Shown piece after piece: positions 55,061 to 64,000 of a DNA stretch of 64,000 bases. Position 1 is the first letter of the stretch; each line of letters starts with the position of its first letter. A program made the translations under genes and the position numbers. Location of the stretch: contig JAWZYU010000019.1 in the NCBI GenBank assembly GCA_038380435.1, positions 19,803,801-19,867,800 of the forward strand. Reading direction: 5' to 3'. The notes beneath the pieces are model-generated. The model was not told where the DNA came from. It did not search any database and saw only the letters and a list, made by a program, of their open reading frames with translations. Source of the DNA: Ryuthela nishihirai. Lineage: Eukaryota > Arthropoda > Arachnida > Araneae > Heptathelidae.

Positions 55061-55959
55061 CGAGCCAGAAAAAATTGGGTGTCAAGAGACTGGATTCCCA
55101 TTGTAATTTAACTCTTCCCCCCTTCATTTTAGAGGTCTTTAAAACTTTCCTTTCAAAAATGCGTGAAATATGTACAAGTTTAATGATTTTCTACCCACAT
55201 CACCCTTACTAGATCTTCAAGGGGGGATGTCCCCATGATCCTGTCCCCCTTCAATGTAACTGTTACCTTTAATATACTGTTGTATTTCAGTTACCATATT
55301 GTGTGGTAGAAATTTAATTCGTAAGGGCCATTCAATGTGAATAGACGCAATTGCTTCGTTTAATACTTTTCGCACTAATTGGCGAAGAAACATTTTCGCC
55401 AAAATACGTTGAAGCGAATGGCATCAAGACACTAATTACCTTTTCAAATCAACAAGGAAATTCTTCTTTGACTGAAATTTAAAATTCCTCGAGCGTTTTA
55501 AGAAGCAACCGTGAGTGCCAGATCAGAAATTAATTCCGGTAGTTTGTAAAGATCAGCAGCAATGTCGATGAACCCAAGCTAAAATAAAAATGCCCAATGA
55601 TGCTCTGCATGTTGTTTAGCTCTTCACCTTAACGGTTCGTTTTCTACTTCAAGCTCCAAAAATTTGCCTTCGAATTGAAAAGGAAAAAATTATAATTTCG
55701 CAGCAGACCACTTCCTGAGAAAAGAACAGTGATAGAAAAAAAAAGAGGAATGAAAATAATAAAATAAATATAAAACAATAATATAAAAATAAGAGAAATA
55801 ATAAAGACCTCAATAGAAACTCAAACACTAACATCGGTGTTCGTCTATAGAATAGGGAAGCCAGGTCCGTGTTTTCTGCAGCCAAACATCTTAACCATTT
55901 GTCCAATAATTTAAAGTCGCAAGTTTGGCATGCACATAATACATAGCCTCCACCCCCCA
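55061..55959. other. Non-repeat stretch
   Basis: A 61-codon minus frame at 55217-55402 and a 120-codon minus frame at 55649-56011 have low-complexity or unrecognised residues. No gene is called. Confidence 0.4.
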
Positions 55960-57720
55960 GAAAAAAAATATATATACATATATACATATACAAAATAGGC
56001 ATTTGCTTCATCCTGAAAATAATACATAAAATACATCATGATGTATTTTTCTGAAGGAAATAATACAAAATATGCATTTTGATGCCCCCTAAGAATATTA
56101 TAAAATAGGCCTTATGATTGTCCTTGAAAAATAATATAAAATAAACACGTGAAAAAAAAAAAGGATTCTGACCACCTCTGAAATAATATAAAATAACATT
56201 TTGATCACCTCTGAAATAATATCAAATAGGATTCTGATGACCTCTGAAATAATGCAAATTAAAATTCTGATCACCTCTGAAATAATACAAAATAGAATTC
56301 TGATCGCCTCTGAAATACTACAAAATAGAATTATGATCACCTCTGAAATAATGCAAAATAGAATCCTGATCACCTCTGAAATAATGCAAATTAAAATTCT
56401 GATCACCTCTGAAATAATACAAAATAGAATTCTGATCGCCTCTGAAATAATACAAAATAGAATTATGATCACCTCTGAAATAATACAAAATAGAATTCTG
56501 ATCACCTCTGAAATAATACAAAATAGAATTCTGATCACCTCTGAAATAATACAAAATAGAATTCTGATCGCCTCTGAAATAATATAAAATAGAATTCTGA
56601 TCACCTCTGAAATAATATAAAATAGAATTCTGATCACCTCTGAAATAATACAAAATAGAATTCTGATCGCCTCTGAAATACTACAAAATAGAATTATGAT
56701 CACCTCTGAAATATTACAAAATAGAATTATGATCACCTCTGAAATAATACAAAATAGAATTCTGATCGCCTCTGAAATACTACAAAATAGAATTATGATC
56801 ACCTCTGAAATAATGCAAAATAGAATCCTGATCACCTCTGAAATAATGCAAATTAAAATTCTGATCACCTCTGAAATAATACAAAATAGAATTCTGATCG
56901 CCTCTGAAATAATACAAAATAGAATTATGATCACCTCTGAAATAATATAAAATAGAATTCTGATCACCTCTGAAATAATACAAAATAGAATTCTGATCAC
57001 CTCTGAAATAATACAAAATAGAATTCTGATCGCCTCTGAAATAATATAAAATAGAATTCTGATCACCTCTGAAATAATACAAAATAGAATTCTGATCGCC
57101 TCTGAAATACTACAAAATAGAATTATGATCACCTCTGAAATAATACAAAATATATTCAACATCTCCTTGAAACCACTAAAAATTAATAATTTTTCTCGCC
57201 TTGGAAAAAATATAGTTTTTTTTTTCTTGAAAGTAATTTGCAATAATATCTTTACTCCTCTTGAAAAAAAAATAGGTATCTTGTTTCCTCTCCTCGTCCG
57301 AAATAATACAAAACAAGCATTTAGCCCTCCCCCGTAAATATTATAAACTAAATATTTTACCTCTTCTTAAATTTATCACAATACAGGCCTTAATAAGACA
57401 AAATAGACATTTTACATTCCGCTCTCAATAACAAAGAAAAAAAAAAAATCAAAAATCGACATTTCGTTCCCAGCCTCCATCTTGGAAAAAAAAAAAAAAA
57501 AAAAAAACCTCACGTACATTTTGTTCCTTTCTGTATAAAGATATTTTAACCCCCCTTGGAAAAAACTTAATTTCACATATATATATTGCTTTTCCTTGGA
57601 AATATAAATTAGCCATTCTGTCCCCCCCCCCCTCTCCAAAGAAAAAAGTGTAGATGGTATAAAAAAAATTATTTTTCTTGGAAATAATAAAATTATATTC
57701 AATTTTCGCTCGCTCATAAA
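55960..57720. repeat. 33-bp minisatellite with decayed edges
   Basis: The core 56164-57160 holds about 30 units of tctgatcacctctgaaataa plus tacaaaatagaat. The flanks (55960-56163, 57161-57720) keep a weaker aaataatacaaaatag pattern with varied spacing. Unit variants (gatcacc or gatcgcc; ttctg or ttatg; tacaaaat or tgcaaatt) recur in blocks: the gatcgcc..aaatactac variant starts at 56302, 56665, 56764 and 57094, spacings of 363, 99 and 330, all multiples of 33. A 381-codon minus frame and 84-128-codon plus frames result from the 33-bp (11-codon) period. Confidence 0.92.
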
Positions 57721-57764
57721 AACTTTTGTTTATTATACAAAACAGGCGTTTTCCTCTCTTCTTC

Positions 57765-58072
57765 TGCTGAGCGGCTCAATCGATAGTGAATCAGGCTCGT
57801 ACCGATGGAGAACAGAAAGGAGATACCGATGGGCTTGAAAGACTGCCGTCTCCTGATGGGACATTAAGCCATAGTCCATGCGCAGGAGGGCCATTCCCAG
57901 TGCACACTAAAGAACACACTGGATGGCCTTAAAGGGGGGCTTCCATTCGTCTCCTAACAGCTGCTCAGTGGGTTCCTTTCCCAACTTTCTCTCCAAATTC
58001 TTGGGGTCCATGTGACCTGGCCAATTAGCCCATGGTGTGCAAAAAAAGCGCGGCTTAGAAATAAAACAACCC
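57765..58072 (+). mobile_element. SINE-1, old, head mostly lost
   Basis: Head remnant ggctcaatcgatagtgaatc joined to the body by an internal deletion; tail aaataaaacaacc. Confidence 0.85.
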
Positions 58073-59063
58073 TCCTTCTACGGAAATAACTGAAAAAAGC
58101 TCATCTGCTGGCTTTTACTGACCATTTTAGATTTAGCAAATGATTCCCAGAATTGTAACAATCCAATTTATCTTCAAAGGCATCTTCTTGCTTTACGTGG
58201 AAGAGCGAAACAAAAACGAAAAAGGAAAAAAAAAAAAAATAATTCTCAGCAGTCCACATTGTTCTAATGCAATTAGAGGAAATTTTCAGCAACTGATTAG
58301 ATATAATTAAATAAAGATTGAAGAAACTCCAAAGGGATATAAAAATCAACAACAAAAAGATCGAAGCTGAAGTAAGTTGTGACAAGAAATTAAATCTCGC
58401 CATCCTTAGTTAATGTGCAAGGGACAGAGCCAACTTGCTGCAGGTGGACCCAAGGGAACGCCTACAGAATCTGGTCTCTTTGGGTATCCGCAGATTGAAG
58501 TCAATTGTGTTCGCGATATTATCGCAACTTGCGACAATCTTCCGTTCCCCCTCCCCCCTTGCCAGGTGTCATTTAAGTGACGTCTTATTGCTTATTCTTG
58601 TCGCAGTCACTAATCTATTCTGCACGTTCGTCCAGTTCATTCTGTCCTCCAAAGAGATCCTAAATGCTAGTCTCGACACCATGCAGTTGATAGTAAGTGA
58701 GAACCCGGATTCAATAGAAATTCCATTAACAAACGCTGATTTTCAATAATGGACTCAATTTTGTCAATGCCTGTGATTACGTCGAGCACAATTGATTATT
58801 TACATAATACACTACACATTAGTTTGGCGGGAAAAAGCAGAAAAAAAAATCGCGCAATGTATCATTTGAATCAATGGCTTTCTCTGTTGATGACGCAGGA
58901 ATTGCTTTCGGTAAAACTTTTTTGAAATGCTCGAATGCAGATTGAAATGTTTTCCGAATTTTATATGGAAATGTCGACGTTTTCAATCTTTATGGATATT
59001 AAGTAGCTTAAACCATTCTTTCGCTAATATAAGCGTTGCACTTTTGTGTATTCTCCCAGTTTG
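58073..59063. other. Repeat-poor stretch
   Basis: A 104-codon plus frame (58435-58749) has one hydrophobic segment (DVLLLILVAVTNLFCTFV) and no known motif. It is probably chance, but it is among the better non-repeat frames here. Confidence 0.35.
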
Positions 59064-59075
59064 CCTGGTAACAGA

Positions 59076-59461
59076 GGGTCGGGGGGTGACTCAGTCGGTA
59101 GCGCACCAGGCTCGTAATCTGCAGTTCCCAGGTTCGAGTCCTAGCTGGGTCAGCGTTGAGATTTATCTCCGCAAAACTCCCCGCCCTGCCCACGGTCAGT
59201 AGGGGACACCGATGGGCTTGGAAAGGTCGCCGTCCGTCGGATGGGACGTTAAGCCATGGCTCCGTGTGTGGGAGAGCCATACACTATGCACGTTAAAGAA
59301 CACACTGGATTTACTTGACGGGAGGCTACCATCTGTCTCCTAACAGCTGTTCCAGTGGGTCCCCTCCTCCAACCTTCTCTGAGCCTTCGGGGTCCTTGTG
59401 ACCTGGCCATTTAGCCCATTGTGTGCAAAAAAAGTGCCGCCCAGAGGTAAAACAACCCAAC
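59076..59461 (+). mobile_element. SINE-1, full length
   Basis: 12-bp TSD cctggtaacaga at 59064-59075 and 59462-59473. Confidence 0.95.
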
Positions 59462-59657
59462 CCTGGTAACAGATTTAGATAAAGAACTTCTGAATCCATC
59501 TGATTTACAAGCTTCAATATTTATAATACTGCATATCAAAGGCACTTTTTGTCATACAATATTATTGGTATTGAAACTTTTGTTTACTGTTATTAACAAA
59601 CGTAACATAGTTTCGTGTTCGTCTTTGGAGTTTTTATTCTAGTAAGTTTTTGTAAAA

Positions 59658-60062
59658 GAAGTTGGGCTGTTTTACCTCTGAGTGGCACTTTTGTGCACAC
59701 AATGGGCAAAAGGTGCACACAATTGGCAGATCACAAGGACCCCCAGGGCTCAGAAAAGATTGGGGAAAGGAAACCCACTGGACAGCTGTTGGGAGACAGA
59801 TGGTAGCCTCCCCTCAAGGCATACAGCGTGTTCTTTAACTTGTAAAGGGTATATCTGTCCTGCACTCGGGGCTTCGGCTTACCGTACCATCCGATAGACG
59901 GCGCCTTTCCAAGACCATCGATTACCCCTTTTTTGATCGAGGGCATCAGGGTGTGGGTTCAGCGGAGATAAATATATCGACGCTGGCACGGTTGGGACCT
60001 GAACCCGAGAACTGCAGATTAAGAGCCTAGCGCGCTACCAACTGAGTCACCTCCACCCGCAA
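59658..60062 (-). mobile_element. SINE-1, old copy with small tandem
   Basis: Complete layout. gtgcacacaatgggcaaaag and gtgcacacaattggc show a local duplication at 59692-59727. Confidence 0.88.
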
Positions 60063-60479
60063 TGGCAAGGAATGAGGCCTAAGGGTTTTTTTTTAACTCT
60101 TAATAGAAAGAGAAAGTTTTTTTCAATCGGAATATGATTTCCCTTTTAGCTGATTTTCAAAAAAATGTGTTTTTTTGCACTTTTTCGTTCATAGAAATCT
60201 GCCAAAATCAACTTCCTTTCATACAAACGAATAAATTCCTTTTGTGTTATTACGATATTTCCATTTTTCGAATCAGTTTGCACTTTTAGAGTGCACTAAT
60301 TGTGGAAAATGACGAGATTTTAAGCAAGTATTGTAAACTTTTTTCATGCTAGAAATTTAAAATTTGTGTGGTAGAGTGTGTTGCTCAACCACACCACCAG
60401 AGATTTGACCTTTTAATTATGGGGGTGGGGGACGTAATCTTTTGCTCTAGGATAAAAATGAAAAATTCTTTTAGGGTTG
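60063..60479. other. Non-repeat AT-rich stretch
   Basis: Includes a small hairpin of gtgtggt and accacac at about 60367-60403. Nothing else is recognised. Confidence 0.4.
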
Positions 60480-60830
60480 GATATGCACTAATATTGCAAT
60501 ATGAATTATCCGAATCATCCGTTAGTTCGAATTTTCGCCGTTAGATGGTGCAAAAGTAAAGGACTTCATTCTCTTTGAATTCGACATTCAGCAACAGTGA
60601 CATGTTATTTTTCTAGTTCATTCTTTTTGATAGAGGAGTGGATGAAAGGAATGTCGAAGTGATTGCAGATTTGAAGAGAGCAACAGACAACGGCGCAGAC
60701 AGATTTGGCCTTGAAACTAGACAGAAGAATCATCGACGCAGAAATAACGCAAATCATAAAATATCTTTTATGCCAAAGAAGACGACTGTTGTGCAGATTT
60801 GGTTGGGAGAGTCTGTTAAATGAGATATTT
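60480..60830 (+). repeat. Dispersed repeat E/F
   Basis: 60510-60610 resembles 20642-20750, and 60620-60830 matches 8625-8845 in reverse. A frame starting at 60638 shares NGADRFGLET with the other copy. Function unknown. Confidence 0.65.
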
Positions 60831-61367
60831 TTGCATTTATTTTATTGGCGAAGAAGAAAAAGAAAAAATTCGATTGATCCAAGCAGAAAACTGTTCCACG
60901 TTACAAATTCAGTTACTGAAAAGTTAAACGTTTCGAAGGAATTTCAGAATCATGGTGATTTTTCTTTATTGATCCCGTGCAAATATGTCATGCAACGAGA
61001 ACTAGACAAAATGAAATAAAAATAGTAGTTATGATATTTAGATGACTTCCGAAAGGTAAATGTAAATACGTAATCAGATGTAAGGAAAAGCATTTATTTC
61101 AGTTTCCTACGATTGAAATTAAGACGGCAACTATTTAATCGTAAAAATATTTTATTTATAATCGCATTTTTGAGTACTTTTTTTTTAAACATTTTAATCT
61201 TTTTGAAAGCTTTCAGAAATATAGAATTCTCAAACGTCGGTTAACTCGTTTACGTTGTGAAAAATAAATTATTTAAATCTCCTCTTTATACTGCATGGTG
61301 TTTAAGTTGAAATGAAAGTGGTAGAGTCTTTGCTTCATTGAAAGGCAATTTTGGAAAGGTTTGAAAA
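60831..61367. other. Non-repeat AT-rich stretch
   Basis: Nothing recognised, though repeat F may extend into its start. Confidence 0.35.
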
Positions 61368-61480
61368 CTGCTGAGGTCCTGTCATCCTTTCAGATCTTTT
61401 ACTTTGGCATATAAACTGACAGGCTCCTGTCAGACCTCTGTGGAAAGCAGCTGCTTGAGGGGGTATTTATTTTTTATTAT
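61368..61480 (+). mobile_element. SINE-2, 3' half
   Basis: ctgctgaggtcctgtcatcc to aaagcagctgcttgaggggg; head missing. Confidence 0.9.
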
Positions 61481-61624
61481 TTTTGAAAACCGAAAATTAC
61501 AGAACAGATATGTAGGTAAGAGCCACAAACTCTGTACTAACACAAACAGATTAAATATGTATGTAGAAAATAATCACGGTATAAATATAAATAAGAAAGC
61601 TGTTGAAATTTCATGTCTTATTCT

Positions 61625-61705
61625 AATAATTAGCTGAAAAAAAAATGGTTTTGCCCCGAGTGGAATTCCACTCGGGGCAAAACCATTTTTTTTCAGCTAA
61701 TTATT
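61625..61705. repeat. About 80-bp near-perfect palindrome
   Basis: Left arm 61625-61665 and right arm 61666-61705 are complementary with a single A/T-run length difference and no spacer; the centre is tggaattcca. A SINE-2 head scrap (gtcccgtggccgag) follows at about 61718. Confidence 0.95.
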
Positions 61706-61735
61706 TCAAAAGTCTCTTGTCCCGTGGCCGAGCAA

Positions 61736-62699
61736 TGCATAGATAATAACAATCACTCTGTCCACCTGCAAGCACTGGTGAAAATGCTTCACAATGAGAT
61801 TTTTTTTCAAATATTCTTCATAAAATTTCGAGGTATCGAGGTGACATGACAAAATAGTTCGAGGTAAATAGAGAGAAAATGCAATAAATATATCAGTATT
61901 TGGTTGAGGAAATTTGGTTTGGATTTTGTCGGTTTAAAAAAAACGACACTAAAATAGATTTGAAAAACAAGTATAAAATTTTATTATTAGATTTTTTATT
62001 ATTTTTATTAGTAGAATATCATTTGAACCTTTCCTGTTCGGTGTAATATTTTGGTAATTGGAAACTCTACTCAAGTCTTATCCTCAGATGATATAATAGA
62101 GAATGGAATAAAATCGCAAAGGCCAAAAAACATATTCAGAGAGTTATAACAAGTTATAATTTTGAAGAATTGTTTGTCTTTAATAGGTAGTTAGATGTAT
62201 TTTTTGTGTATTAGCGCCATAATCAGTTTCCCCAGATTCTATTCTCTTTTTGACTGGAGATTACAGTCAGATTATTCGGATGTGATTGCTTTAAACCTGA
62301 GTAATATTCTGTTTGCTAATCTGATAAATACTGGTTACGTTCCTGTTTTAAGATTTAATTCCACGTTTGATATTTATATGGAAGAGTTAAGGTTTCATAA
62401 AAATAAAATGTCTCCTCATTCTGCCTCGCTGAGGTTTGGCTTTCAGTTTCATACACTATAGAGAATATCTGTGAGCAGGTCTAGATCGGAAATAAAACAA
62501 AGAGGGAGGGGGAGGGAACAAGATTGAACCGAAAGGTCGCCCGGGTATTAAATGTTTTCCTTTGATTTTAATGGTCTTTAAAAAATTATTCAAAAATACG
62601 TATAATATATATTTAAAAATTTTCCAATTCAATTCTACTTATTAGCATTCTGAAATGTTCCCTCCCCCTAAATCCGGCTCTCTCTCTGAGGATAACTAT
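61736..62699. other. Non-repeat AT-rich stretch
   Basis: An 88-codon plus frame (62195-62461) has no motif. Nothing else is recognised. Confidence 0.4.
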
Positions 62700-62705
62700 A
62701 CTTGA

Positions 62706-63053
62706 GCAGAATCTGCAGTTCCCAGGTTCGAGTCCCAGCTGGGTCAGCGTTGAGATTTATCTCCGCAAAACTCCTCGCCCTGCCCACGGTCAGTAGGGGA
62801 CACCGATGGGCTTGGAAAGGCTGCTGTCCGTCGGATGGGACGTTAGCCGTGGCATCATGTATAGGAGAGCCATACCCTGTGCACGTTAAAGAACACGCTG
62901 GATGGCCTTCACGGGAGATTACCATCTGTCTCCCAACAGCTGTTCCTGTGAGTCTCCTCCCCCAACCTTCTCTGAGCCTTCGGGATCCTTGTGACCTGGC
63001 CATTTAGCCCATTGTGTGCAAAAAAGTGCCGCTCAGAGGTAAAACAACCCAAC
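62706..63053 (+). mobile_element. SINE-1, lacking the A-box part
   Basis: Begins at agcagaatctgcagttccca, so the first about 40 bp of the head are lost. The rest is good, to the tail aaaacaacccaac. Confidence 0.9.
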
Positions 63054-63170
63054 CTCAGCAGAAAGACAACATATTTAGAAAAAGAAAAAAATACATTTTT
63101 TATCGGAAATTCGAACCCACATTCTCTTTGTTCTTCTAGCAGCAAACTAACAGCTTGACCAGACTTCATC
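63054..63170 (-). mobile_element. SINE-2, old, head side
   Basis: ctcagcagaaagacaacat, then aattcgaacccacattctc, then agcaaactaacagcttg: a diverged minus SINE-2. ctctgaggata on the far side of the SINE-1 (62680) may be its other part. Confidence 0.6.
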
Positions 63171-63349
63171 ACATTAAAGTTTGATTCTATAACGATTCAT
63201 CTGATATGTATAGATTTATTGGTACATAAAGTCGGTGGTCACTTCATTAGAAGCTGAATCATACGATGTTATTAGGCAGTCAAATTCGGAGATCAATAAC
63301 TCTTTTAAATAAGTTGTTTTATGGATCACGATAAAGATTCCGATCACAT

Positions 63350-63550
63350 CTAACTGATTAGCGTGCTTGACTACTGATCAAAGGAACCGAGTGCCAGTCA
63401 CGGTTAAGCATGGATGTCGGTGTTGTTTTTATGCTGAGGTCTCGCCTTCCTCACAGACCCACTACTAAAAATGTATACTACTAAGAAGTATAAACTCTAA
63501 ACCTCTGTGGCAAGCAGATACTTTGAGAGGATAGTTATTTTTTTAATTGC
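63350..63550 (+). mobile_element. SINE-2, old copy
   Basis: gattagcgtgcttgactact head, tatgctgaggtctcgccttc body and a decayed tail; it has a small tata/acta expansion at about 63460-63490. Confidence 0.85.
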
Positions 63551-63796
63551 ATCTAATTCTATGTTGATCTTCGTTTAGCAAACGTGTGGAAGCTAGAACA
63601 TCAAATAGTGGCAATACATGTCAAAATAGTTGATCTGAAAAGTTGATTCAAATAGGATAAAAAGAAAGCAATGAACCATTATATTAAAATTTAAGTGTAC
63701 AAGTGGATTCTTAGAAGTTTGTGCATGGATTTAAATTTTTGCTTTTACAATGGCGGAAATTGAAAAAAGAACATTCAGAAGGAATTCTTTTAGGAA

Positions 63797-64000
63797 TGTC
63801 ATATTATATGTTAATAGTTAAGGGCAACAGAAACCGTGATCCAAGATTGCAAGTCGTTGGATGAAATAATGACGTCACTGAGGACGACAACATGCAAATG
63901 TACGCAGCGCGTATTTAAGGACTAGGGCGTGAAGAAAGAAGTTATTCGTCTTGTGTCGTGTCGTTCAGTGCTCTTTGAAGAAGCTACCTTGCCTGGACGA
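63797..64000 (+). promoter_or_regulatory. Promoter-like segment at right edge
   Basis: A CRE-type tgacgtca at 63870-63877, an octamer atgcaaat at 63892-63899, a TATA-like tatttaa at 63912-63918 and an initiator-like ttcagt at 63964-63969 lie in this order. The TATA-like motif is farther from ttcagt (about 52 bp) than is usual, so start-site placement is uncertain. It could be a host promoter or the start of an LTR: tgtcat at 63797 is like the other LTR ends here. The transcribed part lies outside the window. Confidence 0.35.

Noticed and set aside
56098..57243. 381-residue protein on the minus strand
   Set aside because: It is an 11-residue repeat imposed by the 33-bp minisatellite; opposite-strand frames are open too, and there is no start context or non-repeat domain.

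Overview
This window looks like intergenic or intronic DNA from a large, AT-rich animal genome with very high SINE density, and it holds almost no recognisable host coding sequence. The dominant signals are two tRNA-headed SINE families, decayed LINEs, LTRs, mariner and hAT-like DNA elements, and minisatellites. The mix suggests an arthropod, perhaps a chelicerate such as a spider, but that is inference from repeat style and not a firm identification. No complete host gene, tRNA gene, rRNA gene, CRISPR array or operon is visible. Almost all open frames are shadows of repeats.

Working names used here. SINE-1 is about 385 bp: a tRNA-like head (A box TGGCTCAGTCGG, B box GGTTCGAGTCCC), a long body and a tail ending in aaaacaacccaaccc. 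About 40 copies or fragments are present on both strands, and many young ones have 9-14 bp target-site duplications (TSDs). SINE-2 is about 212 bp: a class-II-like tRNA head (TGGCCGAGTGGTTAGCGCG), a body with tttctgctgaggtc, and a tail ending in gcagctgcttgagggggtattt; there are about 20 copies. LINE-A is an RTE-like LINE with endonuclease, reverse transcriptase and 3' end pieces in three loci. LINE-B is a Jockey/CR1-like LINE. Repeat E/F is an unnamed dispersed repeat.

Layout. 0.1-14.6 kb: SINEs of several ages, including SINE-in-SINE nests and a SINE dimer. 14.8-19.2 kb: LINE-A interrupted by repeat E, a SINE-1 and the whole of LINE-B. 19.5-20.8 kb: repeat E split by an LTR. 21-26.6 kb: nested SINEs. 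28.4-30.1 kb: a foldback structure whose arms surround six identical 77-bp units, next to a hAT-type end. 32-35.5 kb: a second LINE-A copy (minus) cut by four SINEs. 36-43.5 kb: three minisatellites and a LINE-A 3' end inside an old SINE. 43.5-46 kb: young SINEs. 49-51.7 kb: a hAT-type MITE with an 8-bp TSD and a mariner that received an LTR and then a SINE-2. 56-57.2 kb: a 33-bp minisatellite with higher-order structure. 57.7-63.5 kb: more SINEs, repeat E/F and a palindrome. The right edge (63.8-64 kb) has promoter-like motifs.

The elements relate to one another. The SINE-2 tail shares a short block with the LINE-A 3' end, so LINE-A is the likely source of its mobilising machinery. SINE-1 copies repeatedly land in LINE-A and in older SINEs. 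Nesting and TSDs give a relative age order: old SINE-1 and SINE-2, then LINE-A, mariner and LTRs, then young SINE-1 and SINE-2. The non-repeat stretches carry no gene I can recognise; a few GC/CpG-richer patches (about 3.8-4.1, 13.0-13.5 and 47.0-47.2 kb) are the best places to look for host exons or regulatory DNA.
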